Shown: positions 1 to 9,524 of the stretch, in pieces
How the letters are laid out: the number at the start of each line of letters is the position of its first letter
Position numbering within the stretch: position 1 is the stretch's first letter
NCBI RefSeq assembly: GCF_003664255.1
Contig: NZ_RCCV01000001.1
Coordinates: forward strand, 4,402,001 to 4,466,000
Reading direction: 5' to 3'
DNA length: 64,000 bases
Source: Micromonospora sp. M71_S20
Lineage (GTDB): Bacteria; Actinomycetota; Actinomycetes; Mycobacteriales; Micromonosporaceae
Notes under the pieces: generated by a model
Told to the model about the DNA's origin: nothing
Databases searched by the model: none
The model's input: only the letters and a program-made list of their open reading frames with translations
Made by a program: the position numbers and the translations under genes

Positions 1-3000
1 CGAGGCGGTGTAGGTGCCGGGCTGGTCCACGTTCGCCGTCATGCCGACGTTGACCGTAACGGCCTCGCCCGGCGCCAGGGTGGCCGCCGTCTTGTCGATC
101 GTCATCCAGCTGACGTCGGCGGTGCTGGCGGCGCACTCCTCGAAGCCCGGCAGCGCCTCGCTGTCACGCGTCGCGGTGAAGCCGCCGGAGGAGCCGCCGA
201 CCTTGTAGAAGCCGCACGCCGCGCCGCCGCGGTACCGCGCCGTGTTGGCGTTCGGCAGGCTCGACCACGAGGAGGTGGCCGGGTCGTAGGCGAAGCCCAC
301 GTTGGTGATGGCGCCGCCCTGCGAGCCGCCGACGACCAGGAACTTGCCGTTGGCCACGGCGAACGAGCTGGCCCAGTTGTCGGCCGGCGCGTCCGCGATG
401 GCCGTCCAGGTGTTGGCGCCCGGGTCGTAGGCGTAGCTCGCCTTCTGCGCGGCGGAGCCGTCGTTGCCTCCGGTGCAGTAGACGATGCCGTCGATCCCGC
501 CGCAGGAGACGAAGGCCACCGACTTCGGGTAGTCGGCCAGGGTCTCCCAGCTGTCGTCGGCCGGGTCGTAGCGCACGACGTCGTTGGACATCGGCGTGCA
601 GGACGCCGTGGTGCAGCCGCCGATGGCGTACAGCTTGCCGCCCGCGACCGCCTGGCCCGCCGCCGAGCGCGGCGCGGGGTTGTCGGCCTTCTCCGTCCAG
701 GTGTTGGCCGCCGGGTCGTACGACCAGGTGGTGCCGTCCGGACCGGCCGCCGCCCAACCGCCGGTCGCGATGATCTTGCCGTCCAGGACGCCCACCGTCA
801 TGGCGGTACGCGCGCCGGGCAGATCGGCGATCGCGGTCCAGGTCTGCGCGACCGGGTCGTAGGCGTAGTTCTTCGCCGAGGACGCCGAGCCGGTGCCGCC
901 GGCGATGGAGTACACCTTGCCGCCGAGGTTGACCACCCGGTTGTCCATCACCACGGCCGGGTAGTTGGCGATGTCGGTCCAGGGCGCGGCCTGCGGGCCC
1001 GCCTCGGGCGACGCCGCCGCCGTCGACTTGCCGGACGTCTTCGCCGCGAACGAGGTCGGGACCTCGAGCCGCTGCACCGGCGCGCCCTGGGAGCCGAGCA
1101 CCTCCTGCTTGCTCAGCCGGGACCCGTCGGCCCGGAGCAGCTCGAACCCGCCGTCGCGCTCACTGAACTCGACCGCGACCGGGGCCCCGCCGGTGTTGGT
1201 CACCGTGAACGCCTTGGTGACCTTGCCGCTGGGCATCCGGACCGTCCCGGCCACCTGGGCCGGCTTGACCGACAGGCGGCCGGCCGCCAGCTGGAAGTTC
1301 GCGGCGGTCGCCCAGTCTGCCTGGACATCGACCTGCTTGCTCTGGCTGACGTAGCTGCCGGCCCGGGCGGTGAACTTGTGGGTGTCCGTCAGCGACGAGA
1401 ACAGCCAGTAGAAGCCGTCCGCCAGCCCCGGGTCGTCCGGGGTCGCCACGGTGGTGGCCTTCTCCGTCGGCCGGTCGTCGCTGGTGACGGTGGCGCCGTT
1501 GACGTAGCCGTTGTCGTTCCTGTCGCGGACGTGGCCGAGCACCAGGCCGCCGTCGATCGGCTCGCAGGTGAGCTGGCTGCCGATCAGGACGTTGTCGACC
1601 CCCCACCACCACTCGTACGAGGCGTCGTAGTAGCGGAACCGGACCCGCGCCTGGGCCTGGCCCGCAGCCTGCGGGATGGCGACCTCGGTCACCTTCGGGC
1701 CGCGCACGTCGGCGGCCTGCCGGAGCACGTTGGTCCACGTGGTCCCGCCGTCGAGGCTGAGGTCGACGTCGGCGCGGTCGCTGCCCAGCCAGTTGTAGTC
1801 CTGGTTGAACCGGATCACCGGTGCCGTGACGCCGGTCAGGTCGACGACCGGGCTGACGAGCGAGGTGTCCTGCTTGCCGCCGGAGCCGTACTCGTCGCTG
1901 TCGACGATCGCGAAGTTGCCCGTGCCGCCGGTCAGGTTGCCGCGGGCGCCGTCGTCCGTGAACTTCCAGACCTGGCCGCTGGCGGCGTGGTCCACCACGG
2001 ACCAGCCGGCCGGCACGGTGCTGCCGTCGAAGGTCTCGTACTCGCCGTCGGAGCCGAACCGGTAGCCGGGCGCGGTCGTGCAGGCGTCGGTCCGCACCGG
2101 CACCGCCACGTTGGCCGTGGCGTTACCCGTGCCGACCACGACCTGCTTGGTCACCGCCTGGTAGCCCGGGTACTGCGGCTCGACCTTCAGGTTGTAGGTG
2201 GTGCCGGCCGGCAGCTTGAGGCTGTAGCGGCCGTTGACGGGGGTGGTGTAGTCGGACACGCCCGACTGACCCTCCACGGTCACCTTCGCGTAGAGCGGCC
2301 AGCCGTGTCCGGAGCCGTCGGTGACGGTTCCGCTGACGGTGACGCTCGGCACTGCCGTCAGCGCCACGTCGACGGTCGTGGTCGCGTTGCGGGCGACCGC
2401 TGCCGGCGTCGTCTTCGCCTGGTAGCCGAACGCCGCCACGGCGACCTGGTAGTCGCCGACCGGAAGCAGGGACGAGTACGTCCCGTCGGACCCGGTGGTC
2501 AGCTCGCGGTCCGCCGCGCCGGTCAGGGTCACCGTGGCGCCCGCGATCGGGGCGCCGGTGGCCGCGTCCGTGACCTTGCCGGCCAGGGTGCCGGTGTCGC
2601 CGATCGGGGCGGCGTTGAGCAGCGTGAGCGCGTCCAGGCGTCCCTCGCCGAACACGTTGTTGTCGTCGGCGGTGCCGCCGCACTGGGCGTCGGCCTTGTC
2701 GATCGCCGAGTTGTCCAGCAGCGCGCGGGTGGCGGTGACGTCGCCGACGAGCGCCGGCGCGGCCGACCACAGCAGCGCGATCGCGCCCGCGAGGTGCGGG
2801 GCGGCCATCGAGGTGCCGTTGTAGCTGGCGTAGCCGCCGCCCGGAATGCTCGACCGGACGTTCACCCCGGGTGCCGCGATGTTGGGCTTGATCTCGCCGT
2901 TCTGGCCGGCGCCGCGGGAGGAGAAGCTGGCGATGTTGTTGTTGACGTCGTAGGCGCCGGCGGAGTAGTTGCTGACCAGGCTGCCCGGTGAGCCGCTGGT

Positions 3001-4035
3001 CTGGCAGGCCGATCCGCTGTTGCCGTTGGACCAGACGCCGAAGATGCCCGACGCGGTCCAGGCCAGCGTCACGTCCTCCATGAACGGGTCGTTGGAGGGC
3101 AGCGTGGTTCCCCACGAGTTGTTGATGATGTTCGGCCGCTTGCTGGCGTCCGGGTTCTGGCCGTTGAGGTCCGTCGGCTCGAGCATCCACTGGCCGGAGG
3201 TGACCAGCGCCGCGTCGCTCGGGCAGCAGCCATTGGCCGCGATCCACTTCACGTCGGGTGCGACGCCGATCTGGTTCGCACCGGCGGAGCCGGCCATCGT
3301 GCCCATCGTGTGGGTGCCGTGGCCGTTGGTGTCGCAGGGCGCGGCGCAGGAGCCGGTGGCCCGGTACCAGTTGTAGTTGTGGTCGAACGTGCCGTCGCCG
3401 TTGTTGCCCCGGTAGGAGTTCACCAGCGCGGGGTGGTCGAACTGGACCCCGGTGTCGATGTTCGCCACCGTGATGCCGGCGCCCTTGGCGCCGTACTGGG
3501 ACCAGACGTCGTCGGCGTTGATGTTCGCGATGCCCCACTCGAGGGCGTTGACCGTCTTCTCGTCGGTGCCCTCGGTGACCTCGGGAACCTTGTAGGCGAC
3601 CGGGGCGTACAGGCCCTCGACCTCGGCGTGCGCGGCGAAGCTCTGTGCCATCGTCAGGGAGCCGCCGCTGACCTTGATCGCGTTGGTCGCCCAGAAGGTC
3701 TCGTACTTCGTGCCCGAACCGTCGAGCTCGGCGCGGATCTTGGACTGGCTGCTGGCGGCGGTCTTCTTCAGTGCGTCGGCGACGGCGGTACCGCGCTTGG
3801 CCCAGTCCTTGATCGCGGCGGCCCCGCTGAGGTCCGCCTTGTCCTTGAAGCGGATCCAGAAATCGCCCTCGGTCTTGCCCTGGAGTTCCTTCGTGAGCTC
3901 CGGCCTGATCTTGTCGGACGGGGAGGCCTGTGCGCCTGACCCGGTCGCGGCCAGGCCTGTCGCGGCGAGGATCATCGCCGCGCCGGCGCTCACCAGAGAT
4001 CTGGCTAAGCGCCTTGCGGGTGGACGTGTGAACAT
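1..4035 (-). CDS. Secreted subtilisin-like (S8) protease with C-terminal kelch propeller, partial at its C-terminus
   Basis: The reading frame is open from the ATG at 4035 to the window edge (1345 codons), so the C-terminus is missing. The start follows GGAGGAGG, and a signal peptide ends near residue 37. A propeptide-like segment (about 40-150) precedes an S8 catalytic domain with D194 (NIDTG), H239 (GHGTH), oxyanion N339 and S409 (GTSMAAPH). Behind it come two carboxypeptidase-regulatory-like folds (about 475-620), a jelly-roll-like segment, and kelch-type repeats (about 970-1230) with recurring YDP...W blades. It should act outside the cell as a serine endopeptidase, with the accessory modules binding protein or glycan surfaces. 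Divergent from the winged-helix gene at 4316. The protease call is firm; the substrate is unknown. Confidence 0.93.
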   Translation of the reverse strand, partial: MFTRPPARRLARSLVSAGAAMILAATGLAATGSGAQASPSDKIRPELTKELQGKTEGDFWIRFKDKADLSGAAAIKDWAKRGTAVADALKKTAASSQSKIRAELDGSGTKYETFWATNAIKVSGGSLTMAQSFAAHAEVEGLYAPVAYKVPEVTEGTDEKTVNALEWGIANINADDVWSQYGAKGAGITVANIDTGVQFDHPALVNSYRGNNGDGTFDHNYNWYRATGSCAAPCDTNGHGTHTMGTMAGSAGANQIGVAPDVKWIAANGCCPSDAALVTSGQWMLEPTDLNGQNPDASKRPNIINNSWGTTLPSNDPFMEDVTLAWTASGIFGVWSNGNSGSACQTSGSPGSLVSNYSAGAYDVNNNIASFSSRGAGQNGEIKPNIAAPGVNVRSSIPGGGYASYNGTSMAAPHLAGAIALLWSAAPALVGDVTATRALLDNSAIDKADAQCGGTADDNNVFGEGRLDALTLLNAAPIGDTGTLAGKVTDAATGAPIAGATVTLTGAADRELTTGSDGTYSSLLPVGDYQVAVAAFGYQAKTTPAAVARNATTTVDVALTAVPSVTVSGTVTDGSGHGWPLYAKVTVEGQSGVSDYTTPVNGRYSLKLPAGTTYNLKVEPQYPGYQAVTKQVVVGTGNATANVAVPVRTDACTTAPGYRFGSDGEYETFDGSTVPAGWSVVDHAASGQVWKFTDDGARGNLTGGTGNFAIVDSDEYGSGGKQDTSLVSPVVDLTGVTAPVIRFNQDYNWLGSDRADVDLSLDGGTTWTNVLRQAADVRGPKVTEVAIPQAAGQAQARVRFRYYDASYEWWWGVDNVLIGSQLTCEPIDGGLVLGHVRDRNDNGYVNGATVTSDDRPTEKATTVATPDDPGLADGFYWLFSSLTDTHKFTARAGSYVSQSKQVDVQADWATAANFQLAAGRLSVKPAQVAGTVRMPSGKVTKAFTVTNTGGAPVAVEFSERDGGFELLRADGSRLSKQEVLGSQGAPVQRLEVPTSFAAKTSGKSTAAASPEAGPQAAPWTDIANYPAVVMDNRVVNLGGKVYSIAGGTGSASSAKNYAYDPVAQTWTAIADLPGARTAMTVGVLDGKIIATGGWAAAGPDGTTWSYDPAANTWTEKADNPAPRSAAGQAVAGGKLYAIGGCTTASCTPMSNDVVRYDPADDSWETLADYPKSVAFVSCGGIDGIVYCTGGNDGSAAQKASYAYDPGANTWTAIADAPADNWASSFAVANGKFLVVGGSQGGAITNVGFAYDPATSSWSSLPNANTARYRGGAACGFYKVGGSSGGFTATRDSEALPGFEECAASTADVSWMTIDKTAATLAPGEAVTVNVGMTANVDQPGTYTAS

Positions 4036-4315
4036 CGGTGGTGCCTCCTCCAGAACGACCCAGAGTGGAACGAGCCATGGTGGAGGGTGCAGGGGCCCGG
4101 CTCCGTTCGGATGATCCGGATCCGACCCCTACATGCCCCCCAGGCACCGCGCGGGTCGCGCCGGCTGCCCGTCTGGACACTATGATCGACAAGAATGGAC
4201 GATCAAGAACTTGCCGTAAGCAATTTGTCACTAGCCGTTGGCCGGCGAATGGGGAGCTTGCCAATGATTGTCACGGTCATGACGAAGACGGGCAGAGGCT
4301 GCCCATAGTTTCCGG

Positions 4316-4870
4316 GTGGGTGCTGTGGGGGCACGCGACGAAAGCACTACGCCGGACGGACCAGCTCCGGCCGAAGAACCATTTCCGCTGGTGATCGCGG
4401 TGACGCCGTCGGCGGCCGAGCGGATACGACTCGCCGAGCGTCTGGACGGGGTCGCGCCGCTGCTGCTGGTCGCCGACCTCGACGAGTTGCGCAGGCTGAT
4501 CGGGGCTCCGCCGGGGCCCGCCCCGGAGCCGTCCGCGCGCCCGCCGACCGCCGACGGCGACGCGCTGCTGATCGACTCGGCCCGTTCGACGGCCCGCAGC
4601 CGGGGCCGCGAGATCGGCCTGACGCGGCTCGAGCACGATCTGCTGGCCTGCCTGACCACCGAGCCGATCCGGGTGTGGAGCTACGCCGAGCTGCACCGCT
4701 CGGTCTGGCGTGACGAGGGGCGGGAACGCAGGGCGGACGTGCAGTCCCTGGTGAAGCGGCTGCGCCGCAAGCTCCACGAACTCGGCACCGGGGTGGCCAT
4801 CGACGCGGTGCGCGGCGTCGGCTTCCGGCTGACCGACCATCAGCAGCCGAGGGTCAGCGGTTCAGGATGA
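4316..4870 (+). CDS. OmpR/PhoB-type winged-helix DNA-binding protein
   Basis: This 184-residue protein has a C-terminal transcriptional-regulatory winged helix (about 88-178). It shows the family pattern of a recognition helix (ADVQSLVKRLRRKL) followed by a wing (VRGVGFRLT). The N-terminal half keeps only a receiver-like outline and lacks the acidic pocket and phospho-acceptor Asp of true response regulators, so phosphorylation is doubtful. The start is a GTG with no good ribosome site; a second in-frame GTG lies 9 bases downstream. It is divergent from the S8 protease across 280 bases with no other gene, so it may regulate that protease. That link is inference. Its end overlaps the convergent DUF2071 gene by 9 bases. 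Confidence 0.8.
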   Translation: MGAVGARDESTTPDGPAPAEEPFPLVIAVTPSAAERIRLAERLDGVAPLLLVADLDELRRLIGAPPGPAPEPSARPPTADGDALLIDSARSTARSRGREIGLTRLEHDLLACLTTEPIRVWSYAELHRSVWRDEGRERRADVQSLVKRLRRKLHELGTGVAIDAVRGVGFRLTDHQQPRVSGSG

Positions 4871-5638
4871 CTGCCTGACTTGGGCAGCCCGTGTCCGGCC
4901 CGTCGCGACCGGTGGGCCGAACCGCACCGGGACCCCGGGGGAATACAGCACGCTCACCGGCGCCCCGACGGGCCGAGGCAGCCCTGCGGCCTCGACCAGT
5001 TCGTCGTCCAGGTGCAGCAGCTCCGCCCGGTGCAGCGGCCAGCGGGGGTGCCAGTTCGGCAGGTGCAGCGTCCGCCCGTACGCCCGGGTGTGCAGCCCCC
5101 AGCGGGCGGTGACGAAGTGCTCCAGCGGGGTCGGGTCGGCGATTGGCTCCCCCACCCGCACCACCATCCGGCTCGTCGCACCCACCGGCCCGGGCCAGCG
5201 GCGCCGGCACCGGTAGGTGTAGCGGTCGCCGTCCCGGTCCAGCCGCATCGCCGACCACATGTACGGCAGTCGCAGGGTCGCCCGGGCGACCAGCACCGGG
5301 ACCAGCCGCGACGCGTCGAGCGAACGGAACACCACGGCACGCCGGCCGGTGTCGTCGACCGAGTAGAGCCGGACGTTGGTCTCCCAGAAGCTGCCGAAGT
5401 ACGGCACCCCCGGCCCTCGGCCGAGGCCCAGCCCGACCATCCGGAAGCCGATCAGCCCGACGTGGCTGACCCCGTCGAGGGTGTCGGGACGGGTTCCCTC
5501 GGGCAGCAGCGGCGCGACGAGCTCCGGCGCGACCGCCCAGTGCAGGAACGTCAGGTCGTCCCAGCGCTGCCGCAGGATCCCCCACGGGAACGCCTGCTCG
5601 GGCGCGGAGTCGACCGGCTCGATGTCCACGTACCCCAT
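4862..5638 (-). CDS. DUF2071 (YqjF-type) protein
   Basis: A 258-residue protein recognisable as YqjF/DUF2071. It opens with the family's typical WDDLTFLHWAVAP segment, then has a GLIGFRMVGLG stretch, a central YFGSFWETNVRLYS and a C-terminal LYSPGVPVRFGPP. The fold resembles acetoacetate decarboxylase, but family members generally lack a demonstrated enzyme activity. No signal peptide or membrane segment is visible, so it should be cytosolic. The ATG start fixes the N-terminus at the conserved region. It stands alone between a convergent regulator and the ABC exporter operon; nothing nearby suggests a role. Confidence 0.85.
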   Translation of the reverse strand: MGYVDIEPVDSAPEQAFPWGILRQRWDDLTFLHWAVAPELVAPLLPEGTRPDTLDGVSHVGLIGFRMVGLGLGRGPGVPYFGSFWETNVRLYSVDDTGRRAVVFRSLDASRLVPVLVARATLRLPYMWSAMRLDRDGDRYTYRCRRRWPGPVGATSRMVVRVGEPIADPTPLEHFVTARWGLHTRAYGRTLHLPNWHPRWPLHRAELLHLDDELVEAAGLPRPVGAPVSVLYSPGVPVRFGPPVATGRTRAAQVRQSS

Positions 5639-5750
5639 CCTGCCCCGGCCCCGGCGGGCGACGCCACGCGGGCAGCGCCCGGAGCGGCCCGTTGCGTCGT
5701 CGGTGCGGCGTACGGCTACCGGCGTGCCGACGACGCCCCGCGGTCGCGCC

Positions 5751-7643
5751 CTAACCCGGAGACACGGCCGAGCGTGGACGACGGGCGGCGGCGGGATCCT
5801 CGCTCCCGCGTCCCTTGGGGACCACGGGATCGGGCGTGCTCCAGGACCGCCACAGCCGGCTGTACCCGCCCCCGGCCGCCAGCAACTGCTCGTGCGTGCC
5901 GTGCTCGACGACGCGCCCGTGCTCCAGGACGACGATGCGGTCCGCGGTGGCCGCCTGGCTGAGGCGGTGGGCGACGATGAGTGTGGTGCGGCCTTCGGTG
6001 GCCGCCGTGGCGGCGCGGTCGAGGTCGCGCGCGCCCGCGCTGCCGGCCTCCGCGGTGGCCTCGTCGAGGACCGCGACGGCGGGGTCGGCGAGGACGAGGC
6101 GAGCCAGGGCGAGCTGCTGGGCCTGGGCGGCGGTGACGCGACGCCCGCCCTCCCCCACGCACGTGTCGAGGCCGTCGGGCAGGGTACGGAGCCAGTCGGT
6201 GACGCCGACGAGGTCGAGCGCGGCGGTGATCTCGGCGTCGGTGGCGTCCGGATCGGCGAGGCGCAGGTCGTCGCCGAGGGTCCCGGCGAAGACGTGCACC
6301 TCCTGGCTGACCAGGGCGATCTCGCGACGCACGCGGTGCTCGTCCAGTTCCGTCAGCGGCACGCCGCGCAGCCGGACCGAGCCGTCGGTGGGCGCGATGA
6401 TCCCGGCGGCGACACCGGCGAGCGTGCTCTTTCCCGCTCCGCTCGCGCCGACGAGGGCGACGCGCTCCCCCGGTGCGAGACGGAGGGTGACGTCGCGCAG
6501 CACGACGGGCCCGTCGTCGTAGCAGTGCCGGGCGACGACCACCTCCAGCGCCGCGGGTTCGAGCGCGCCCGGCCCTGCCGTCGCGGGCCGTTCCGCACGG
6601 GCGGGCCCGGAGCCGTCGGGCGAAGCGGTGTCGGGCAGCGCGGTGACGCCGACGAGCCGGGCGAGGCTCGCCCCGGCCTGGAGCACGGAGTCCGACTGGA
6701 GCAGCAGCAGGCCGATCGGGTTGAAGAGGCGGTGGAAGTAGAGGGCGGCGGTGGTGGCCGCCCCCACGGTCGCCAGGTCGTCGCGGACCAGCAGGAAACC
6801 GGCGAGCAGCACGGCGGCGAGCCCCACGAACTCCGACCGGTTGATCCGCAGGCCGAACCGGGTGTGCAGGCCGAAGATCTCCAACGACAGGTCGCGGGCC
6901 GTGGCGGAGCGATCGGCGATCCGACCGACGTGGGCGTCCTCCATGCGGTACGCGCGCACGGTCGCCGCGCCGTGGAGCGCCCCGGCCATGGCCTGTGACC
7001 GCTCGCCGGTCGCCACCCGCTCGCGCGCGTAGTACGGAACGGAGCGCTTGAGGTACCAGTACAGCGCCAACGCGTAGGCGGGGGCCGCGGCCAGCCCGGC
7101 GAGGCCGAGCCGCCAGTCGAGGGCGAAGAGCCCTGCCGCGGTCAGCACGATGGACAGCAGCGCGCCGAGGAAGGCGGGGCCACTGGTGGCGATCACGTTC
7201 GTCACCACGGCCACGTCGTCGCCGGCGCGGGCGATCAGGTCCCCGGTCCCGGCGCGCTCCAGCGTGGCTGACGGCAGGTGCAGGGCGCGGTCGAGGACCC
7301 GCTCGCGCAGCCGCGCCAGCACGGTCTCGCCGAGGCGTGCGGCGAGCGCGGCGCCGACCGCGGTGAGCAGGCCGGCGAGCACCGCGGCGCCCGCGATCAC
7401 ACCCGCCCAGGCCACGATCCGGGGCGTGTCGGACCCGGCGATGACGTCGTCGACGAGGCGGCCGAGCACCCATGGGGCGACGAGCCCGGTCGCCGCCGCG
7501 GCAACCAGCAACGTGGCGGCGGCGGCGCTGAGCCCGGGCAGCCGGGCGAACTCGACCCGCAGTGCGGCCCAGGTCTGCCGGGCGGTGGCCGTGGGCAGCA
7601 GCCGCCTGGTCTCCACGCCGAGCGTGCTCGACTCATCGGTCAC
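5751..7643 (-). CDS. ABC exporter half-transporter (TMD-NBD), siderophore/iron type, with intact ATP site and altered signature motif
   Basis: A 630-residue half transporter: an N-terminal six-helix membrane domain (about 30-330) and a C-terminal ATPase domain. Walker A is intact (GASGAGKST) and Walker B ends in the catalytic Glu (VAVLDEA), but the signature motif reads VTAAQAQQ instead of LSGGQ. The GTG start overlaps the upstream gene's stop by GTGA, which sets this N-terminus over longer upstream possibilities and indicates translational coupling. With its partner it forms a heterodimeric exporter-fold ABC transporter. Paired transporters of this kind beside siderophore-uptake and reductase genes recall mycobacterial IrtAB, which imports ferric siderophores, so direction of transport is open. 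The operon is preceded by an iron box. Confidence 0.88.
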   Translation of the reverse strand: MTDESSTLGVETRRLLPTATARQTWAALRVEFARLPGLSAAAATLLVAAAATGLVAPWVLGRLVDDVIAGSDTPRIVAWAGVIAGAAVLAGLLTAVGAALAARLGETVLARLRERVLDRALHLPSATLERAGTGDLIARAGDDVAVVTNVIATSGPAFLGALLSIVLTAAGLFALDWRLGLAGLAAAPAYALALYWYLKRSVPYYARERVATGERSQAMAGALHGAATVRAYRMEDAHVGRIADRSATARDLSLEIFGLHTRFGLRINRSEFVGLAAVLLAGFLLVRDDLATVGAATTAALYFHRLFNPIGLLLLQSDSVLQAGASLARLVGVTALPDTASPDGSGPARAERPATAGPGALEPAALEVVVARHCYDDGPVVLRDVTLRLAPGERVALVGASGAGKSTLAGVAAGIIAPTDGSVRLRGVPLTELDEHRVRREIALVSQEVHVFAGTLGDDLRLADPDATDAEITAALDLVGVTDWLRTLPDGLDTCVGEGGRRVTAAQAQQLALARLVLADPAVAVLDEATAEAGSAGARDLDRAATAATEGRTTLIVAHRLSQAATADRIVVLEHGRVVEHGTHEQLLAAGGGYSRLWRSWSTPDPVVPKGRGSEDPAAARRPRSAVSPG

Positions 7644-9355
7644 CGCAGGACCTCCTCCCGGTAGCGGGCGTCGCGGGCGAGCAGTTGCTCGTGCGGGCCC
7701 TCGGCGACGACGCGCCCACGGTCGATCACGGCCACCCGGTGCGTGGCCCGCAGCAGGACCGGACTGTTGGTGATCAGCACCGTGCCGCGGGCCGCCGCCG
7801 CGCGGGCCGAGGTCAGCCCCTCGGCGAGCAGCGCCTCGGTCACCGCGTCGACCGCCGTGGTGGGGTTGTGCAGCACCAGCACCGGCGGGTCGGCGACGAG
7901 CGCCCTGGCCAGCCCGATCCGCTGCCGCTGCCCGCCGGAGAGGTTCGCCCCCCGCTCGGTGAGCAGGCGGTCGATGCCGTGCGGGTGCGCGGCGAGCACG
8001 TCCTCGGCCGCCGCGGCGCGTACGGCGGCGCGCAGGACCGCCTCGTCGACGTCTGCGCCGGCGGCGAGGTTGGCGCGCAGCGTCCCCTCGAACAACGCCA
8101 CGTCGTGCTGCTCGACCAGGAGGACGCCGCGCACGGCGTCGATGTGCAGGTCCTCGGCGGGCACGCCGTCGACGCACAGCGTGCCCCGGTAGTCCTCGCG
8201 GGGCACGCGGCCGGACAGCAGCCGCACCAGCGCCTCGGCCTCGCCCGGATCGTAGGCGAGCACACCCAGGACCTCGCCGGCGCCGACCCGCAGGCACAGC
8301 CCGTCGAGTCCGGCGTACCCGATCGTGTCGAGGGTGAGCCGCGCCGGGTCCGGGGCGGGTGGCCCGGCGGTACCCGGCCGGGTGAGCGGCTCGGCGCCCA
8401 GCACCCGGGCGACCCGCCCGGCGGAGGCGCGGGCCATGGCGAACAGCTGTACGCAGTAGCCGAGCGTCTGCACGGGCTCGGCGATGAACTGGGCCAGCCC
8501 GACGACGGCGACGAGCTCGCCGACGGTGAGCCGCCCCTGCAGGGCGAGCCAGCCGGCGACCCCGGCGACGGCCGCGAGGAAGAGGCCGTTCACCGTGGTG
8601 GTGAGCCCGAGGTGCAGGCCCTTGGTGGTGGCGGCGCGCAGGGTGACGTCGAGGGCGTGGCGGCTGGCGACCGCGTACCGGCGGGCGGCGTGGTCCTGGG
8701 CGCCGATGCCGCGCAGCACGCGTAGGCCGGTGACGAGGTCGACGGCGAGCGCGGTCGTGGCAGCGAGCGCCTCCTGCTGCGACGCGCTGCGCCGGCTGAG
8801 CAGCGGCGCCATCCGTTGCAGGGCGACGACCACCAGCGGTACGCCGAGGAGCACCCCGAGCCCGAGCGGGACGTCGACGACGAGCAGCGCGACGGCCGCT
8901 ACCACGATGGCGGTGACCGCGGCGGCGCAGAGCCCCGCGACCCGCACGACGAGCGCGGACAACTCGGCGTCGGAAGCGGTGACGGACAGCAGTTCGCCGT
9001 CGCGCATGCCCGAGCGGTTCCCGCGCGGGTCGAGGGCGCTCCTGGCGATCTCGACCCGCACGAGGTGGGCCTCCTGCTCCACGGCCGCGTACGCCTGGCG
9101 GGCGCCGGCCCGGTAGGCGAAGGCGAGGACCGTGAAGAGGGCGGCGAGACCGACGAGGGAGAGCAGCAGCGCCCGCACGTCCCCGGTGGCGACGGCCCGG
9201 TCGATGATCAGGCCGATGGCGACCGGGACGAGGGCTTCGGCGGCCTGGTGGGTGCAGAGCAGCACGATGCCGGCCACCACACGACCCCGCTGGCGGCGCA
9301 GGGCGCGGCGCAGCACCGCCGGACCGCTGATCACGTCGGCTGCCATCGGCGTCAC
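7640..9355 (-). CDS. ABC exporter half-transporter (TMD-NBD) with degenerate ATP site
   Basis: A 571-residue partner of the downstream half transporter. Six membrane segments occupy about residues 25-300. The nucleotide-binding domain follows, but the Walker A region (about 366-374) reads AYDPGEAEA and lacks the GK(S/T) core. The Walker B end reads VLVLHNP, so the catalytic Glu is missing. The signature LSGGQ (472-476) is perfect. The two subunits are complementary: one complete ATP site can form from this LSGGQ and the partner's Walker A/B, while the other site is dead. GTG at 9355 or ATG at 9346 are both possible starts. The promoter region carries the iron box at 9475. Confidence 0.88.
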   Translation of the reverse strand: MTPMAADVISGPAVLRRALRRQRGRVVAGIVLLCTHQAAEALVPVAIGLIIDRAVATGDVRALLLSLVGLAALFTVLAFAYRAGARQAYAAVEQEAHLVRVEIARSALDPRGNRSGMRDGELLSVTASDAELSALVVRVAGLCAAAVTAIVVAAVALLVVDVPLGLGVLLGVPLVVVALQRMAPLLSRRSASQQEALAATTALAVDLVTGLRVLRGIGAQDHAARRYAVASRHALDVTLRAATTKGLHLGLTTTVNGLFLAAVAGVAGWLALQGRLTVGELVAVVGLAQFIAEPVQTLGYCVQLFAMARASAGRVARVLGAEPLTRPGTAGPPAPDPARLTLDTIGYAGLDGLCLRVGAGEVLGVLAYDPGEAEALVRLLSGRVPREDYRGTLCVDGVPAEDLHIDAVRGVLLVEQHDVALFEGTLRANLAAGADVDEAVLRAAVRAAAAEDVLAAHPHGIDRLLTERGANLSGGQRQRIGLARALVADPPVLVLHNPTTAVDAVTEALLAEGLTSARAAAARGTVLITNSPVLLRATHRVAVIDRGRVVAEGPHEQLLARDARYREEVLR

Positions 9356-9474
9356 GCCCCGGTGCGCGAAACGGGGGCGTCGGCCCAGGTGGAGGCTGGG
9401 GCCCGCCTGGTCCCGGAGACGGCCCGGACGAACGTGGATGTGTACACGAGATGCGCCCTCCCAGCGATCGAGGG

Positions 9475-9493
9475 CCAGGTTAGCCTCACCTAA
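9475..9493 (-). promoter_or_regulatory. IdeR/DmdR-type iron box upstream of the ABC exporter operon
   Basis: The 17 bases AGGTTAGCCTCACCTAA match the actinobacterial iron-box consensus (TTAGGTTAGGCTCACCTAA) except for one internal base and the two outer T residues. The site lies about 120 bases upstream of the exporter start and just past the stop of the importer ATPase. Iron-loaded IdeR/DmdR should repress from here. The regulator gene is not in the window. Confidence 0.8.
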
Positions 9494-9524
9494 TGGCCTC
9501 GGTGAACGAGGGCTCGACGACGCG

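Noticed and set aside
2123..4264. Long minus-strand open frame of 713 codons in the protease region
   Set aside because: It is Arg/Gly/Pro-rich antisense-type sequence in another frame of the S8 protease gene, which has the catalytic motifs.
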